A stretch of DNA of 49,710 bases from Alloascoidea africana (GCA_030581615.1 JAKTTT010000098.1:1-49710); one strand, 5' to 3'; positions 1 through 11,577 are shown, numbered from the stretch's first letter. Translations and numbers: made by a program. The notes: generated by a model not told the origin, from the sequence alone.

Positions 1-384
1 CTCCTGATGGTTCACCAGAAGGTCCTGATGAAGGTCCTGAAGATACTCCCGAGGGTTCACCAGAAGGTCCTGAAGAAGGTCCAGATGAGACTCCCGAGGG
101 TTCACCAGAAGGTCCAGATGATGGGCCAGATGATACTCCTGATGGTTCACCAGAAGGTCCAGACGATGGGCCAGAAGAAGGTCCTGATGATACTCCTGAT
201 GGTTCACCAGAAGGTCCTGATGAAGGTCCTGAAGATACTCCCGAGGGTTCACCAGAAGGTCCTGAAGAAGGTCCAGATGAGACTCCCGAGGGTTCACCAG
301 AAGGTCCAGATGATGGGCCAGATGATACTCCTGATGGTTCACCAGAAGGTCCAGACGATGGGCCAGAAGAAGGTCCTGATGATA
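1..384. repeat. 192-bp perfect tandem repeat, two copies (1-192, 193-384) followed by a diverged partial copy
   Basis: Positions 1-192 and 193-384 read identically by eye, and a third, diverged copy begins at 385. Each unit is 64 codons in the minus-strand Ser/Gly/Pro/Glu frame and is itself built from shorter units around GGTTCACCAGAAGGTCC on the plus strand. Perfect identity between copies indicates recent duplication or gene conversion. The array probably continues left of the window and could be polymorphic in length or collapsed in an assembly. Confidence 0.93.
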
Positions 385-1187
385 CTCCTGATGGTTCACC
401 AGAAGGTCCTGATGAAGGTCCTGATGAGACTCCCGAGGGTTCACCAGAAGGTCCTGATGAAGGTCCTGATGATACTCCCGAGGGTTCACCAGAAGGTCCT
501 GAAGAAGGTCCCGAAGATGGGCCTGAAGATACCCCTGAAGGTCCAGAAGATGGGCCAGCTGTTTTTGAAAAACGAATTGTTAGTAAGGAAAAATGACGTT
601 TCCGAAACGTATTTTGAAAAAGTGTACTTACGACCTGAAGACTGCGGGGAACCGCTAGACCCAATTGTGGATTGAGAAATGCTTGAGATCGTTGAAACTG
701 AAGAACAATCGTCATTACTCCAACAAATGGTATCGGAATAGTATGTATCTGTTCTTGTAGCCACGCAAGCCCCCAATATCCGGGCTGTACAGTGCTGTAC
801 TTGAATAGAAATAGGTCCAACGCAGGTATAGCCAAATAATAGCGGCGTCACTAAGGTGGTTTGGCTTACCACTGTAGTGAAGTGTTTTAAGTTTGAGCCA
901 ATATTGTTAACACCGAGTAGTTGGTTGTAGAGCAATGTTGAACCTGTTGAACCACCAGTAAGTGTGATCATAAGAATGTCACTGCTGGAATAAGGCTCGG
1001 ATGAAAAGTCTGCTGAGAAAGAGGTAGAGTACCCAGAAATAATTCCAAGGTTCCAGCGAGGAACTACTTGAGTAGCTTGAATGTCATCATTACAGGTGAG
1101 TACGCAGACTTCAACGATGGTGCATGGGGCAGCAAAAACATGGTAGAAGAGCCCAAAAATAAGGATCAAGCCCTTGCCAATATTCAT
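1..1187 (-). CDS. Secreted Ser/Pro/Gly-repeat cell-surface protein, two exons, 5' part only (runs off left edge)
   Basis: Exon 1 is 1187..632 and exon 2 starts at 558 and stays open to position 1. The donor is GTAAGT (631), the branch is a perfect TACTAAC (585-579) and the acceptor CAG ends at 559, giving a 73-nt intron. Splicing moves the frame from the head domain into a stop-free frame reading GPSGEPSG/VSSGPSSG-type repeats. The protein starts with a clear signal peptide (about residues 1-20, hydrophobic ILIFGLFYHVFA) and has a roughly 165-residue Cys-containing Ser/Thr-rich head that I do not recognise. From residue 186 it is low-complexity Ser/Gly/Pro/Glu repeat, typical of O-mannosylated fungal wall or adhesin stalks. 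A TATATATA run lies at about 1360-1367. The C-terminus and any GPI signal are outside the window. The secreted nature and splice are well supported; the function is unknown. Confidence 0.7.
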
Positions 1188-4100
1188 GTTGAGGTTTTAG
1201 GAGGTATGTGAAAACGAAGGTACTTCACAGGTATAGATTAAAAGGCTTGTGTGCGAGATTTGAAAACAGATTCAGCCTCTGGGTTATGATGGTTGTATTA
1301 GAAGAGAAGAAAGCGTCCCACTTGAAGAGCCGATTTGAATTTATGGAGTTTTAATGCTCTATATATATTATTGAAAAGATAGAGTTATCATTATATTGTT
1401 TACTTGACGCATGGCAGCGAAGACCTACCAAACTCATTTTCTGAAATAGAGCAATAAATGCAGACAGAAAATGTCGAAACTTCGATTCCAGTGACTATCC
1501 TCTTCTGTCAAGCAAAATTTGAATGTAAGTTTTGTAGATCTGCTTCTATGAACTAAAAGGACACTTTCGTCAAAGTTCGAAACTCTAAGCTTCGATGATC
1601 CTTGGAGAATATGTCTTAGAATCAACAAAACTCGAGACTCAAGAGAGATAAAATCAGCCTTTGGCTAGGATTATGCCAGAGGCATGTTCACACAACCTAA
1701 CTTCATGTGCTTTTCATAATTAAGAGTAAAGTTGCCGAAGAGCGAAGACTTCTGGAAAACGCATGCACTCTCATTTTAATTCAAGCCTTCTGTTTCATGT
1801 ATCGAAAGAGGCCTTCGTGTTGATCTTCATCCAGCAGAGAATGCAAATCTCAGACTTCTTCACTCTTAATTGCCGGATGGTCTCGTCTTGTCTTGTCCTT
1901 AGTTCAGATATGCAGATATAACCTACTGATTCATTAAAGCCAAGCATTTGCTATTCTGTTTACATACAAGCCTTTCGATGCTGAAGAGTTTGTATATCAA
2001 GCAGTGCTTCTTTGGAATAACAAAGATTTCTAGATACAGGTTTTGACTATAAAGTTGATCTATAATTGACTTCCCTAAGCAAAGATAAACAGAGAACTAT
2101 GCACATAGATAGATGGTTTGGGATTTCTTTGAGCGCGCCTCAGTGTTGTTGTAGAAGAAAACAAAAACAAACTTAAATATGAAGCCAGTAATGATTAATA
2201 GTGGGGTAAGGCTATTGAACTGTTCAAATTTTCACACGCGTATATGGTTAATGGCCATATCTGTGGTTGTTGCTATTCGTTAAAGATTAACTTGTGTTAG
2301 GATGATTGCTTATTTCTATCAATACAAATGCCTGCCATATGCATGTTCTTTTAGTGAACCATATCTGCGTCTCATCAAACCATTGTCCAGGCCTCTGAAA
2401 GGTTGTCGAATATATTCCCAATTTGGCATCAATTATCTATGTCTCGCAAGAAACAATTAAAAATAGAATTTTGGAGATCTGGAGAACCAACTATAGGAGT
2501 CCAACATGAGATTTCAAATTTTCATAGATTATTTAAGCTGCAATTTTTGTTTGACTTCACTGTGTTGTCCATCAAACCCCCTCACACTTCAAGATCCAAC
2601 TTTACTTTCTCGATAATTGTAAGTTCCCCTGTCATCTTTAATTAGATTAACTCGCTTTTTATCTTGAAAAAGAAGTGTGGAGTAGCACTAGACAGTGCAA
2701 TAAGTGCGCACTCTACCATAGCTGGATTCGAAGGAATAAACAAATCAGTTGGTTTTTCGAATTATTAAAATACATGCCGTTCAGATTTGCGGGAGTCTTT
2801 GCTATCGAAAGACTTCGCTTGGAAGAGGATACAACAAGCGTAAGAAAGGGAGATGTAAGAATAAAGGTCATATTCTGAGAAGATTGGGTTCTCAGCAATG
2901 AAAATTTCAAGCTGTCAGCTCCAGACTGCATGTTTGACGCATCATCTTTTTAGTTACAGTTCTCGCCAAACCAGGAGAACTACAAGCTGAGAACACACCA
3001 CTGAGTGCACTGTGTAAACTTTATACTATAGATATACCCTTTTAACAATACGAGGCTCTCGTGCTTTTCCCAGATCTGTTCAAATATTGGAAATTTTCTA
3101 GAAGCAAAGCAAATATAAGCAAGCTTTCTTCTTGGAAGGGATTGGCAGCTATGCTTGATTTCTTCAACACTCCCTAGGTAAATCATGAACGTACGTCTGC
3201 TTGAGCTAAAGGGTTGATAGAGCAGCCAATCTATTCATGCCATGAACTTTGAATTTTTCTGTGTCTCGCCACAATGTTGTATTGCTTTGAATTGATATAG
3301 TTGTTAGTTTTCTGCTATACCATACACAGGACGGTTTACTGAGCTAGAAGCTATTGCTTCTCTAGAATGTAACTGCATTTTTGCATCTGTTCTCATAATA
3401 ACAACCACTTACACCACTATGAAGGGCATTGTAATGTATACTTTCCAGCAAGCATTTGGTGTCCTATTCAGAATCATCTTAGTTCAAAAGTGAGCAGGTG
3501 GGTCAGAATATCGGCCGTGGTCTTGAACAGACATATTGAAAGATCTAAAAAGAAACTTTTCTGATAACTACTGTCAGGGCGGGCTTTTCCGTATTTTTTA
3601 CGAAGTGCTTGAAGCCTTCTGCATAAAGTTCTTCTGGCTCTTCCCTGCCCTATTGGATAGTGAACACACGTGAGATAACATAAAAGAATATCAGAGAATA
3701 CCTAAGAAATTTCTGCTTTGATAATAATTACTGATGATAGTTGGTTCGCGGTGAGGTTCCATCTCGCCCATTCTGTTTTAAGCTAACAATGTGGTGAATT
3801 TCTTGGCCCTCTTACCTGCAGTTTCAAGCTTAAATTTGAGAGAGGCATCTGTACAAATAACAAGCAAGGGGTTTGCTTAAAAAATCATTTTCTATCGGTT
3901 TCTAATTAGAAGACAACAAGAAAAGGACAAAAATAATAGAAATAACAATAGAAATGGAAATAATCGAAGGTTTCGAATTGTCTGGAAATGTGCTTTCGAG
4001 GAAAGGATGCCTAATGCCAGCTACTTCTATGTGAAGTCCCAAATCTGCCATGCATACCACTCCTCAATCGGCAGCCTTGCACTTAACTACCCAATCTAGG

Positions 4101-7100
4101 AAATAAATCGTGGCTGGATATTTCTCCAATTCTTGCGTTTGTGGCGTTTTCCGAAAGCCAAAACAAAGTTCCTACACTAGCTGTAGCCCAGATCAAAAAC
4201 ATAAAAAAATTTGACTAGAAGTAGAGCAGCTCTAATTGGGAAAACTCAAAGCATTAGGCATTATATATTCACATCAACAGTAAAAGTAATGAAAGCGAAA
4301 ATCTGAAATTAGTATAGTGAGTTTTGCAAAGCATGGCCAACTTCTGGAAAACTTTTCTTCAAAATTGATCTGCTCATGTAGAAATATCACCAGTAAAGTC
4401 ATCAACAACGAGTGATAGAAGTATAATAAGGAATCCCACATCATTTTGTATTACCTTGTAGCGCTAGATGAGCTCTAGAATATCAATAACTTGGTAGCGT
4501 AGCTATTTTCTCTTTTTCTATTGAAGTCCACAGGCTTGTGTGTAGATGAGTCGGAAAAACAATAGCCTTTTGGAATCATCCGTTATTATAATGTCAACGA
4601 GATTTACCTTGTAGCAATATATCATAAGCAGTCTGTTGTGTGTTTGCTTTTGTATTCCATTTGGAAATAGGATTTTAAATCCGTCTTTACTCAATTTTCT
4701 TGAAAGGAATTCGATAATGGAATATTTTTTACAGGTAAAATTATAAAACTACCAAATAGGTTGTCTACCCCCTGAAATAATTGTGTTCTTCTCCTGTCTC
4801 ACATAATGGACAGTACAATTAGAATACGACAACAGTCAAACTTCAGGCACAAATTTTTATGACGATCTGAACCACTCCCTTAGTCTTTTAATCTGTTTTC
4901 ACCAGGAGATCATTGAATAGCAACTCTAACATTGGATTCCTTCTATAATCCCATGAAAAGTAATTGCTTTGCAAATAGCCATTTGCAATACCAGATTTAC
5001 TGTTATATTCAGATCCAGAGTGAAGCAACTAACAGCAATACACTCTTAACTATAGTCGCATGACATGTACGAAGATTAATATAAAAGGAGCACAAAACAA
5101 TTACATAATTTCCTGATGTTTTCTTAACCTGCTTACAACTTGGTAACTGTAACACACTCTATGCAACTCCGATACTGTTAACGTGACCTAGTTTCAAAAT
5201 TTGGTAGTAACTGTCAAAAGTTTCACAATTCAGGAATGTTTTGATGCCTATAAGATCCTCATTAAGAGATTAGTGCAAAGAAGGGGTTAGGCAAAGCATA
5301 TGAAAGATGTTTACTGTTATCTGAATTTTAGTTTCTTTCAGATAAATTAGCAAGGCAGATACAGACAGACATTCTACTGTCAGTACTAAACAGGAAAGTA
5401 GTTAACTTTCATAGTTTTTGCTTGAATTGTCTTAATACTAGTTTTATTCAATAAAATCTGGGGACACTAGAATCTATAGTCGAGCAAATATGAACTCGGC
5501 AAGTTTTGAGACTAATAGTTAAACAATCTGTAATAAATTTTATATTTATAGTGAATGTAAAACTCGGCAAACATACCTTGTAACAATGTTCATGATTCTC
5601 TTGTTTGTTGCAAGTCTTTTCATCTAATGACAATGAAGTTACCCAGGACCACATCCTTGAAACACCATGCTCCGCATACAATAGATGGTGTCTTCAGATT
5701 CCCAAGGAAACTGCTTAGCCGATTCAGAGGATTAAACTTGCCTTGCATAGCTGTCTCGAAAACATGCAGCCGCACATCTCATTTCATGAAAGCAGTGACA
5801 CCTGGACCTTGAGTAGTCTCTCAGATCTTTGACTAAAGAAAATCTGAAAAACGTCTTTCCTTTTAGTTTTCCAAAATTCTTTAATAATTGCACATATTCA
5901 AAAAGTCATACTCTTTGTGTCATCTATTTTATACGCCCATTTAGTGGTCTTGGCAATTGGAAACCAAGGCCTTGGAATTTCAGATGAAACTCGCTTATGC
6001 ATTTTTCATTGCAAAGACCATCCCAGCAACCACTCCCAGAACTAAATCTTTTCAGGTCTTGGCAATCTTTCTTTTGGTCTCGAGCTAATACTTTGTGTCA
6101 AAGTATAGTTTGAGACAAAAAATTTGGCTTCTACCAGAAACTATCACCATGAGAAAAGGGCTTCATAGCCGAGCAAACAAGACGCTAAAGGGTTAATCCA
6201 AGAATTTGTTTATATGAGACTAACTGGCTAGGTGAAATAGACAAACCTGTGTCCATAGGATCAAATCCCCGAAAAGATATCAAGATATTTCTAGTAGTTG
6301 AGCTGAAAAATGGAGAGGCGGATCTCTCAAGTAAAAGGACTGAATAATTTTTGTGGGGAAAACAATACTACCATCTCTAAGTGTTCTGAAGGAATACGCA
6401 TAGAGCCTCTCTCTGAGCCATAAGACGACCAAAGCATATACTGTACCTGTCCCTCACGGCAGTACCCCCTGCCTTTGAGATTAATACTTATACACCCATG
6501 CCAGTTATTTCAAAGTAAAATAGGCAATGAAATCGTAAGATGTTTGTAAATAGATCTAGCAGTAACCCAAGACACAACCATCCTTTAGTTCTTAGGATAT
6601 GAAATAAGCCCATTTTCCTCTATAGCCATTGACTTGTACATGGTTATCAATCCCATCGTCAGAACAATGACCCGGACATTAGAATGACTATGTCCAAATA
6701 GAGCTCTATCGCAAATTGCATTTCCTCATTCTTTAAACGAACTAGGTCGTTGTTGCTGCTTTCCTGTTTCCCAGATCTACTGTTTTCTTAACATCTATTT
6801 CTATCTGCTATCAGAAACTGACATGGCTCTTTCCACTGTGAGGGTTAAACTCGTGTAATGGGATTTTCTAGGTAGTTTGTTCACCCAACATATCCTTGTA
6901 ACAAAATACTAGATTGGCGAGAAAGACAACACACAATTTTCGACTAACAATTTCAATAACCAAGTGATTTTTTTTCCCTGTCCCTTGTACTGACTCGAGC
7001 ATCAAAGACGGAACAAGAGCGTAGATCAAACTTTTCTCAAGTTGCTCCTATTCAAAATTGACTATCCACAGCTAAATTTCCAATTAAATTCCAAAACCAA

Positions 7101-7621
7101 AATCAACCAAAGCTTTGTATATAAGATAGTTTCGGTTTGATCAGCAGCCACTTCAGACTAGGAGTCTTAGTGCTAGCAATATGATACTCAATAGTAAACT
7201 GCTCAATTTCGTAATTAAGGCTCTATGAAATTGTAAAGACTGTTTTCTATAGTAATATACATACACACATATATAAAACAGTTTCCTCGCCACATTTTTA
7301 ATCAATATAGTCCATGGCAGTAAGAGGGGCCCCAAAAAACTAGCAACAGATGTAGCAAAACGAATATAGTAACTTCTTATCCTGGGTACAAAAGGTCAAG
7401 ACAAGCAAATAAAAGAGAATAAATGGCAAAGATGGCAAAAAAAAATTTGAATGATCCGAGTGATACAGCGAATGACAATGAATATGGAAGTGTTTATCGA
7501 ATAGTGACAAGACGTTAGATAGTTACAAATCAAAGCTCCCACAACAGCGAAAAACAAACAAGAATAAACAAAAAAAAGATGACAACCGGGGACGAAAATT
7601 TAGGCTTATCGTCGGAATTGA
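1188..7621. other. 6.4-kb gene-free AT-rich stretch
   Basis: I find no ORF above about 80 codons and no recognisable protein-coding gene on either strand. The stretch begins with the promoter of the surface-protein gene and ends with the 3' flank of the KCH-type gene. Short copia-like relics on the minus strand are annotated separately (about 3470-4600). The rest (1400-3470 and 4650-7600) is AT-rich with no tRNA, rRNA or clear repeat that I can see. It is probably an old mobile-element graveyard; a centromeric or replication-related role cannot be judged from sequence alone. Confidence 0.6.
3470..4600 (-). mobile_element. Possible heavily decayed Ty1/copia relic (integrase core and RNase H tail traces)
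   Basis: On the minus strand, about 4421-4300 translates with two stops into a stretch resembling the copia integrase core: VVDDFTG followed at the expected distance by VFQKL and KTHYTNF. Downstream at about 3523-3480 a frame reads TADILTHLLTFEL, close to the usual RNase H tail of copia polyproteins (ADILTKPL). The order, integrase then RNase H, is correct for that strand. The roughly 0.8 kb between them is too short for an intact reverse transcriptase, so the element must be deleted as well as decayed. No LTRs were recognised. The identification rests on short motifs and is tentative. Confidence 0.4.
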
Positions 7622-9634
7622 TTAATCGTTAACTAGCATTTGACGTAGTTGCATCCTCCTTTTGGCGTCATTTGGGTCAGGACCTATACCAGTGCCTGAT
7701 CCTGAGCCCGAAGCAGATCCAGATTCAGATCCATGGCTACTGTGGCTCCCTCGGTTGTAAGACGGTTGAGAATGAGGGTTTCCATCGACTTGATTCTGTG
7801 AGTTTAAAGAACCTGTGCTTTGATTCATTGGGAGTCCCATTGGTGGGGGTGGTCTTTGGTGTGGCCTTTGGTATAGCTGAGGAGTTTGTATAGAAGGACC
7901 ATTCAGTGGATATGGAGTGGGACCAGGAGGATGGGAAGGATATGGTCTTTGCTGGTGTAGAGGCTTGCTTCCTTGAGAACTCAAATCCCTAGTCGAATCA
8001 TTGTGTGGCTTTATTGATTTTTCTTCAGTTCTCGGCTGAGCGTTGTTATAAGGATATCCTGCTGGGTTAGGCATTGAAGGCTTTCTGAAGTTATCTTTAT
8101 CGCTATTGTTCATAGCATCATTAAATGCTCTCTCTGGCACTGTGGGGGACGAGAAACCAGGAGGATAATTCCTTCTTTGCGGGCGTTCTTGGAATCGCGA
8201 AGCATTGGACGCGGAATCTGAGTTTGTAGAGGCCAACCTTGGAAGAGGGCGTCCTTCACGTTGAAATCTCGACCGAGGAGACTGTGATGAGGAAGATGAA
8301 GTCATACTACTTCCCATTAACCGGCTAGACTCGGAAGGAGAACTTGGCCTATTCATATTTACCAGAGGGATTTGCTCAACAGGTTGGGGTTTCCCGACAG
8401 ATCCAGCATAATCTTGAGGATGGATGCCTCTTGGACCAAAGATGCCTCCCTTTGATTTTGGATCCAAAATTGAATATGAACGCTGAACAGGCTGGTAGGA
8501 GGAAGATGCAGTATAGTCATCGAAATCAACAGTTTCATTTGTTATTGTCTTTTGCAATAACAGATTTGTGTTTGAATCATAAGCATCTCTGTTTCTTGCA
8601 GAAATCTTGGATATGCTCATTCGACTGTCACTACCAACTTTTGTGGATAGTGATTCTGTAGCAGAATCGGTCTCAGCTAGATAGTCAGCTTTGTAGTCTC
8701 CCCCCCTTCCGGGCCCTCTCCCCCTGTTACCGCCATTTCCATTTCCGCTTCCACCAGCTTCAAGGTCCTCAAAGTCGACTACTGGGAGTGTGGGTCGGAT
8801 TTGCATGTCTCTATTTTCTTTGACGACTTCAATAAGACCCTTTTTGTGGTGCTTTCTCACCAGTTGCTTAATTCGCTGGTTGATGCGGATACAACAATAC
8901 TCTTCCAAGGAGCTGTTTCCGACTCTGGAGATGTGGCTATAGACTGGGATCGCACAGAGAATAGCCCCCAGCAATTGGAAAACACGACAGACCCAGATGA
9001 AAAAGGAGAAAAACATGAAGCACACGACGACGGCCTCCTGCTGAGAGTGCGTCGCCAATTCTTTGATAGCACCGACAAAGTCGTCTTCGATTTTTAAAAC
9101 AGCATACAGGGAGAGAGCATTTAGTACCTGTCTCGGGGAATCTGCAAATAGCAAGCGAAGGAAGCCTTTGAATGAAAAGTAAATGAACAGAGCAACTCGC
9201 TCCCTAAAATTTCTCTCACCAGTAATCTCCCTGAATAAGCAGAAGTAGTTGTAGCCACGAATCGAATAGATGTCTTTGGCCATGGGGTTTGTATACGTCA
9301 AGGAGATATTTCTTGTTTTGATTATTCGCAAACATACCACAAACTCATAGATGTATAAAACAGTGGACAGAATAATGCATCCACTAAAGATCCATCGCGA
9401 GATGTTGAAAGGGATATAGGGCTGGACGTTTGAAGCCCACTTTCGAAAGCCAAGTAACATTATGGCCGTGTACACGTCGGAGGCAAACACTCCTATCGCA
9501 ATAAGAATGGTGATGTACATCCAGACGAGAGCTGACAGGTTCCCACAGCTAAAGTTTCTGAAATCTCTGAGGTAGATGAGATCGAATGTGCTGTCATCGA
9601 TCTGACGGACCCATTTCGACTGGATCCCAAACAT
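7622..9634 (-). CDS. KCH1/KCH2-type fungal plasma-membrane K+ transporter
   Basis: The 670-residue protein has an N-terminal membrane part and a long disordered tail. Residues 1-32 (MFGIQSKWVRQID...YLRDFRNFS) are followed by hydrophobic segments near 34-56, 80-103, 145-165 and 195-225. This matches the layout of yeast Kch1/Prm6, low-affinity K+ influx proteins that activate during pheromone response. After about residue 290 the chain is Gly/Arg-, Ser- and Pro/Gln-rich, with many possible phosphosites and a final charged QLRQM motif. It is longer than the S. cerevisiae proteins because of this tail. The gene is a single exon with ATG at 9634, divergent from ARP3. Assignment comes from remembered family features; another fungal multi-span membrane family remains possible. 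Confidence 0.65.
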   Translation of the reverse strand: MFGIQSKWVRQIDDSTFDLIYLRDFRNFSCGNLSALVWMYITILIAIGVFASDVYTAIMLLGFRKWASNVQPYIPFNISRWIFSGCIILSTVLYIYEFVVCLRIIKTRNISLTYTNPMAKDIYSIRGYNYFCLFREITGERNFRERVALFIYFSFKGFLRLLFADSPRQVLNALSLYAVLKIEDDFVGAIKELATHSQQEAVVVCFMFFSFFIWVCRVFQLLGAILCAIPVYSHISRVGNSSLEEYCCIRINQRIKQLVRKHHKKGLIEVVKENRDMQIRPTLPVVDFEDLEAGGSGNGNGGNRGRGPGRGGDYKADYLAETDSATESLSTKVGSDSRMSISKISARNRDAYDSNTNLLLQKTITNETVDFDDYTASSSYQPVQRSYSILDPKSKGGIFGPRGIHPQDYAGSVGKPQPVEQIPLVNMNRPSSPSESSRLMGSSMTSSSSSQSPRSRFQREGRPLPRLASTNSDSASNASRFQERPQRRNYPPGFSSPTVPERAFNDAMNNSDKDNFRKPSMPNPAGYPYNNAQPRTEEKSIKPHNDSTRDLSSQGSKPLHQQRPYPSHPPGPTPYPLNGPSIQTPQLYQRPHQRPPPPMGLPMNQSTGSLNSQNQVDGNPHSQPSYNRGSHSSHGSESGSASGSGSGTGIGPDPNDAKRRMQLRQMLVND

Positions 9635-9984
9635 TATGGGGGGCTATCCGGATGCGTGGACAACAGAGCAAAAGGGGATATCTGGTTCCCGGGGTCTTAT
9701 CGGCAGATGCGAAGGTGGAGCAAAAAAGAGAGATTTGCTGCCGTTTAAATAAAAGAAAATACAGCAAAACAAGTGGAGCCAGGGACGGACCAAAAGACAC
9801 TTTTCGAGAGCCTGTAGCAGGCCATAAATAGAACACACAACATGCGTAACATCCACAACATGTTCCGGAGGTTGGAGCTCGCAACTCCCGGGCGCTCCTT
9901 CGCCACACTCCTCGCTTCCAGCCCTTCCAGCCCGAGTCCTCCTCCAGGCCACGCTGACTCTAGCAATTGACTTTTTCGAGCAGA
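9635..9984. promoter_or_regulatory. Divergent promoter between the KCH-type gene and ARP3
   Basis: The 350-bp spacer lies between two divergent start codons. Overlapping minus-strand ORFs of about 100 codons here have no family resemblance and are treated as chance. No strong TATA or known yeast site was recognised. Confidence 0.45.
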
Positions 9985-11577
9985 ATGGCAAACATGGCGG
10001 CTCCAGCCATTGTCATGGGTAAGTCTGTCTGGGGCGACTCTGCTCTCAGCGCAGTCGCGAGTCGCGTAGCAGCAGTTGGTTTGCACATTCTCTAACAGTG
10101 CCTTCTCCTGGCTCTCTATCCTCTAATAGACAAGTAAGCATCACAGCTCAGTGTTCCCCATCGAGCCACACGACCACATTGTCCTCAATTCTTCACGCGG
10201 TGACTAACATCCTTTAGTGGTACGGGTCTGACGAAGCTTGGTTTTGCTGGCAACGATGCTCCCTCGTTTATCTTCCCAACAGTGATTGCCACAAGACAGG
10301 ACAAGGCGAACCCCAGATCCAAAGCATCATCCGGTCACAGCAACCTGGCCGGCAAAAGGGGAACTGAGGATTTGGATTTTTACATCGGCGAAGAGGCTCT
10401 GGCTGCTGCCAAAGGTCCTGGTAGGTGAAAGCAGCTTGAGATCGTACTCCTGTGACATAAAGAAACTTCACTGGCTAACATGTCAAATAGCGTACGGATT
10501 GAACTACCCCATCCGACATGGCCAAATCGACAATTGGGATCACATGGAAAGATTCTGGGAAAATTCGATTTTCAAGTATCTGAGATGTGAGCCAGAAGAT
10601 CACTACTTTTTATTGGTATGGTGCTTGCCGATTTCCCCGTGTACTCTACATTTCCCATAGTACTAACAACAGCGAAACAGACCGAACCACCTCTTAACCC
10701 CCCTGAAAACAGGGAAAACACAGCTGAGATTATGTTTGAATCCTTCAATTGTGCTGGACTTTACATTGCTGTCCAGGCCGTCCTGGCATTAGCTGCCTCG
10801 TGGACTTCTTCAAAGGTCACTGACCGCTCTTTAACCGGAACGGTTATTGACAGTGGAGACGGTGTAACGCATGTTATACCAGTCGCCGAGGGCTATGTCA
10901 TTGGCTCGGCAATTAAACATATCCCTATTGCTGGCCGTGACATTACACTTTTTGTGCAGTCTTTGCTAAGAGACCGTGGCGAAAAGGACACGAGCCTCAA
11001 GACCGCTGAGAAGATCAAGGAGCAATACTGCTACGTTTGTCCTGACATTGTCAAGGAGTTCAACCGATTTGACAATGATCCAGAAAGATTCCAAAAGTAC
11101 GTGGTTGACCAGCGACTGGACAGACAAGTTACAGTTGATGTTGGATATGAGCGATTCTTAGCACCTGAAATCTTTTTCAACCCCGAGATTGCGTCTTCAG
11201 ATTTTCTCACCCCATTGCCTAATGTTGTAGACACGGTGATTCAGTCTAGTCCCATTGACGTCAGAAAGGGCTTGTACAGGAACATTGTTCTTTCGGGTGG
11301 TTCCACAATGTTTAAGGAATTTGGACGTAGGCTTCAGCGTGACATCAGGGCACTGGTGAACGAGAGAATCCAGCTCAGCGAAAGACTCAGCAGAGCAAGG
11401 TCTACAGGTGTGGAGGTCCAAGTTATTTCCCATAAGAAACAGAGAAATGCCGTTTGGTTTGGCGGCAGTTTGTTGGCCCAAACTGCAGAGTTTAAGAGCT
11501 ACTGCCATACCAAGCAAGACTACGAAGAGTACGGCCCCAACATTGTGCGTAACTTTTCTTTGTTCAATGTCCCATAA
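9985..11577 (+). CDS. ARP3: Actin-related protein 3 (Arp2/3 complex), five exons including a 4-nt exon
   Basis: Exons are 9985..10018, 10130..10133, 10218..10420, 10491..10615 and 10681..11577, encoding 420 residues. Arp3 is one of the two actin-like subunits that template branched filaments at cortical actin patches. The spliced protein reads [21 protein letters not shown], then [44 protein letters not shown], the adenosine/phosphate loop [11 protein letters not shown] and the C-terminal [11 protein letters not shown], all typical of Arp3. The large S. cerevisiae insertion before GKRGTED is shorter here. Donors are GTAAGT, GTAAGC, GTAGGT and GTATGG; branch points include TGACTAAC and TACTAAC. 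Exon 2 (ACAA) is required to complete DNG. A second Met at 9994 is an alternative start. LIA1 follows 186 bp downstream on the same strand. Confidence 0.95.
10130..10133 (+). other. ARP3: 4-nt microexon of ARP3 (ACAA)
   Basis: The sequence is TAG|ACAA|GTAAGC. Exon 1 ends in ATG+G and exon 3 begins T GGT ACG GGT. Only insertion of ACAA gives ATG GAC AAT GGT ACG GGT, the invariant MDNGTG of actins. Skipping the exon gives a TGA after five codons (M-V-V-R-V) and retaining intron 2 gives a TAA after M-D-K. A CTAAC branch candidate lies at 10093-10097 and TGACTAAC at 10201-10208. Confidence 0.85.

Noticed and set aside
1-570. CRISPR-like appearance of short repeats at the left edge
   Set aside because: The repeats are coding, in frame, without unique spacers, and the genome is eukaryotic.
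7-675. 222-codon plus-strand ORF of repetitive Met/Val/Gln/Lys composition
   Set aside because: It is the antisense shadow of the Ser/Gly/Pro/Glu repeat. The minus strand has a signal peptide, perfect intron signals and a stop-free frame across the same DNA.
5448-5681. Minus-strand short ORF with CNKQENHEHCYKVC, resembling a gag zinc knuckle
   Set aside because: Cys/His spacing does not fit C-X2-C-X4-H-X4-C and no flanking gag or protease motif is legible.
9594-10086. Several roughly 105-115-codon minus-strand ORFs upstream of KCH and over ARP3 exon 1
   Set aside because: They overlap each other and the ARP3 first exon and intron, with no recognisable features.
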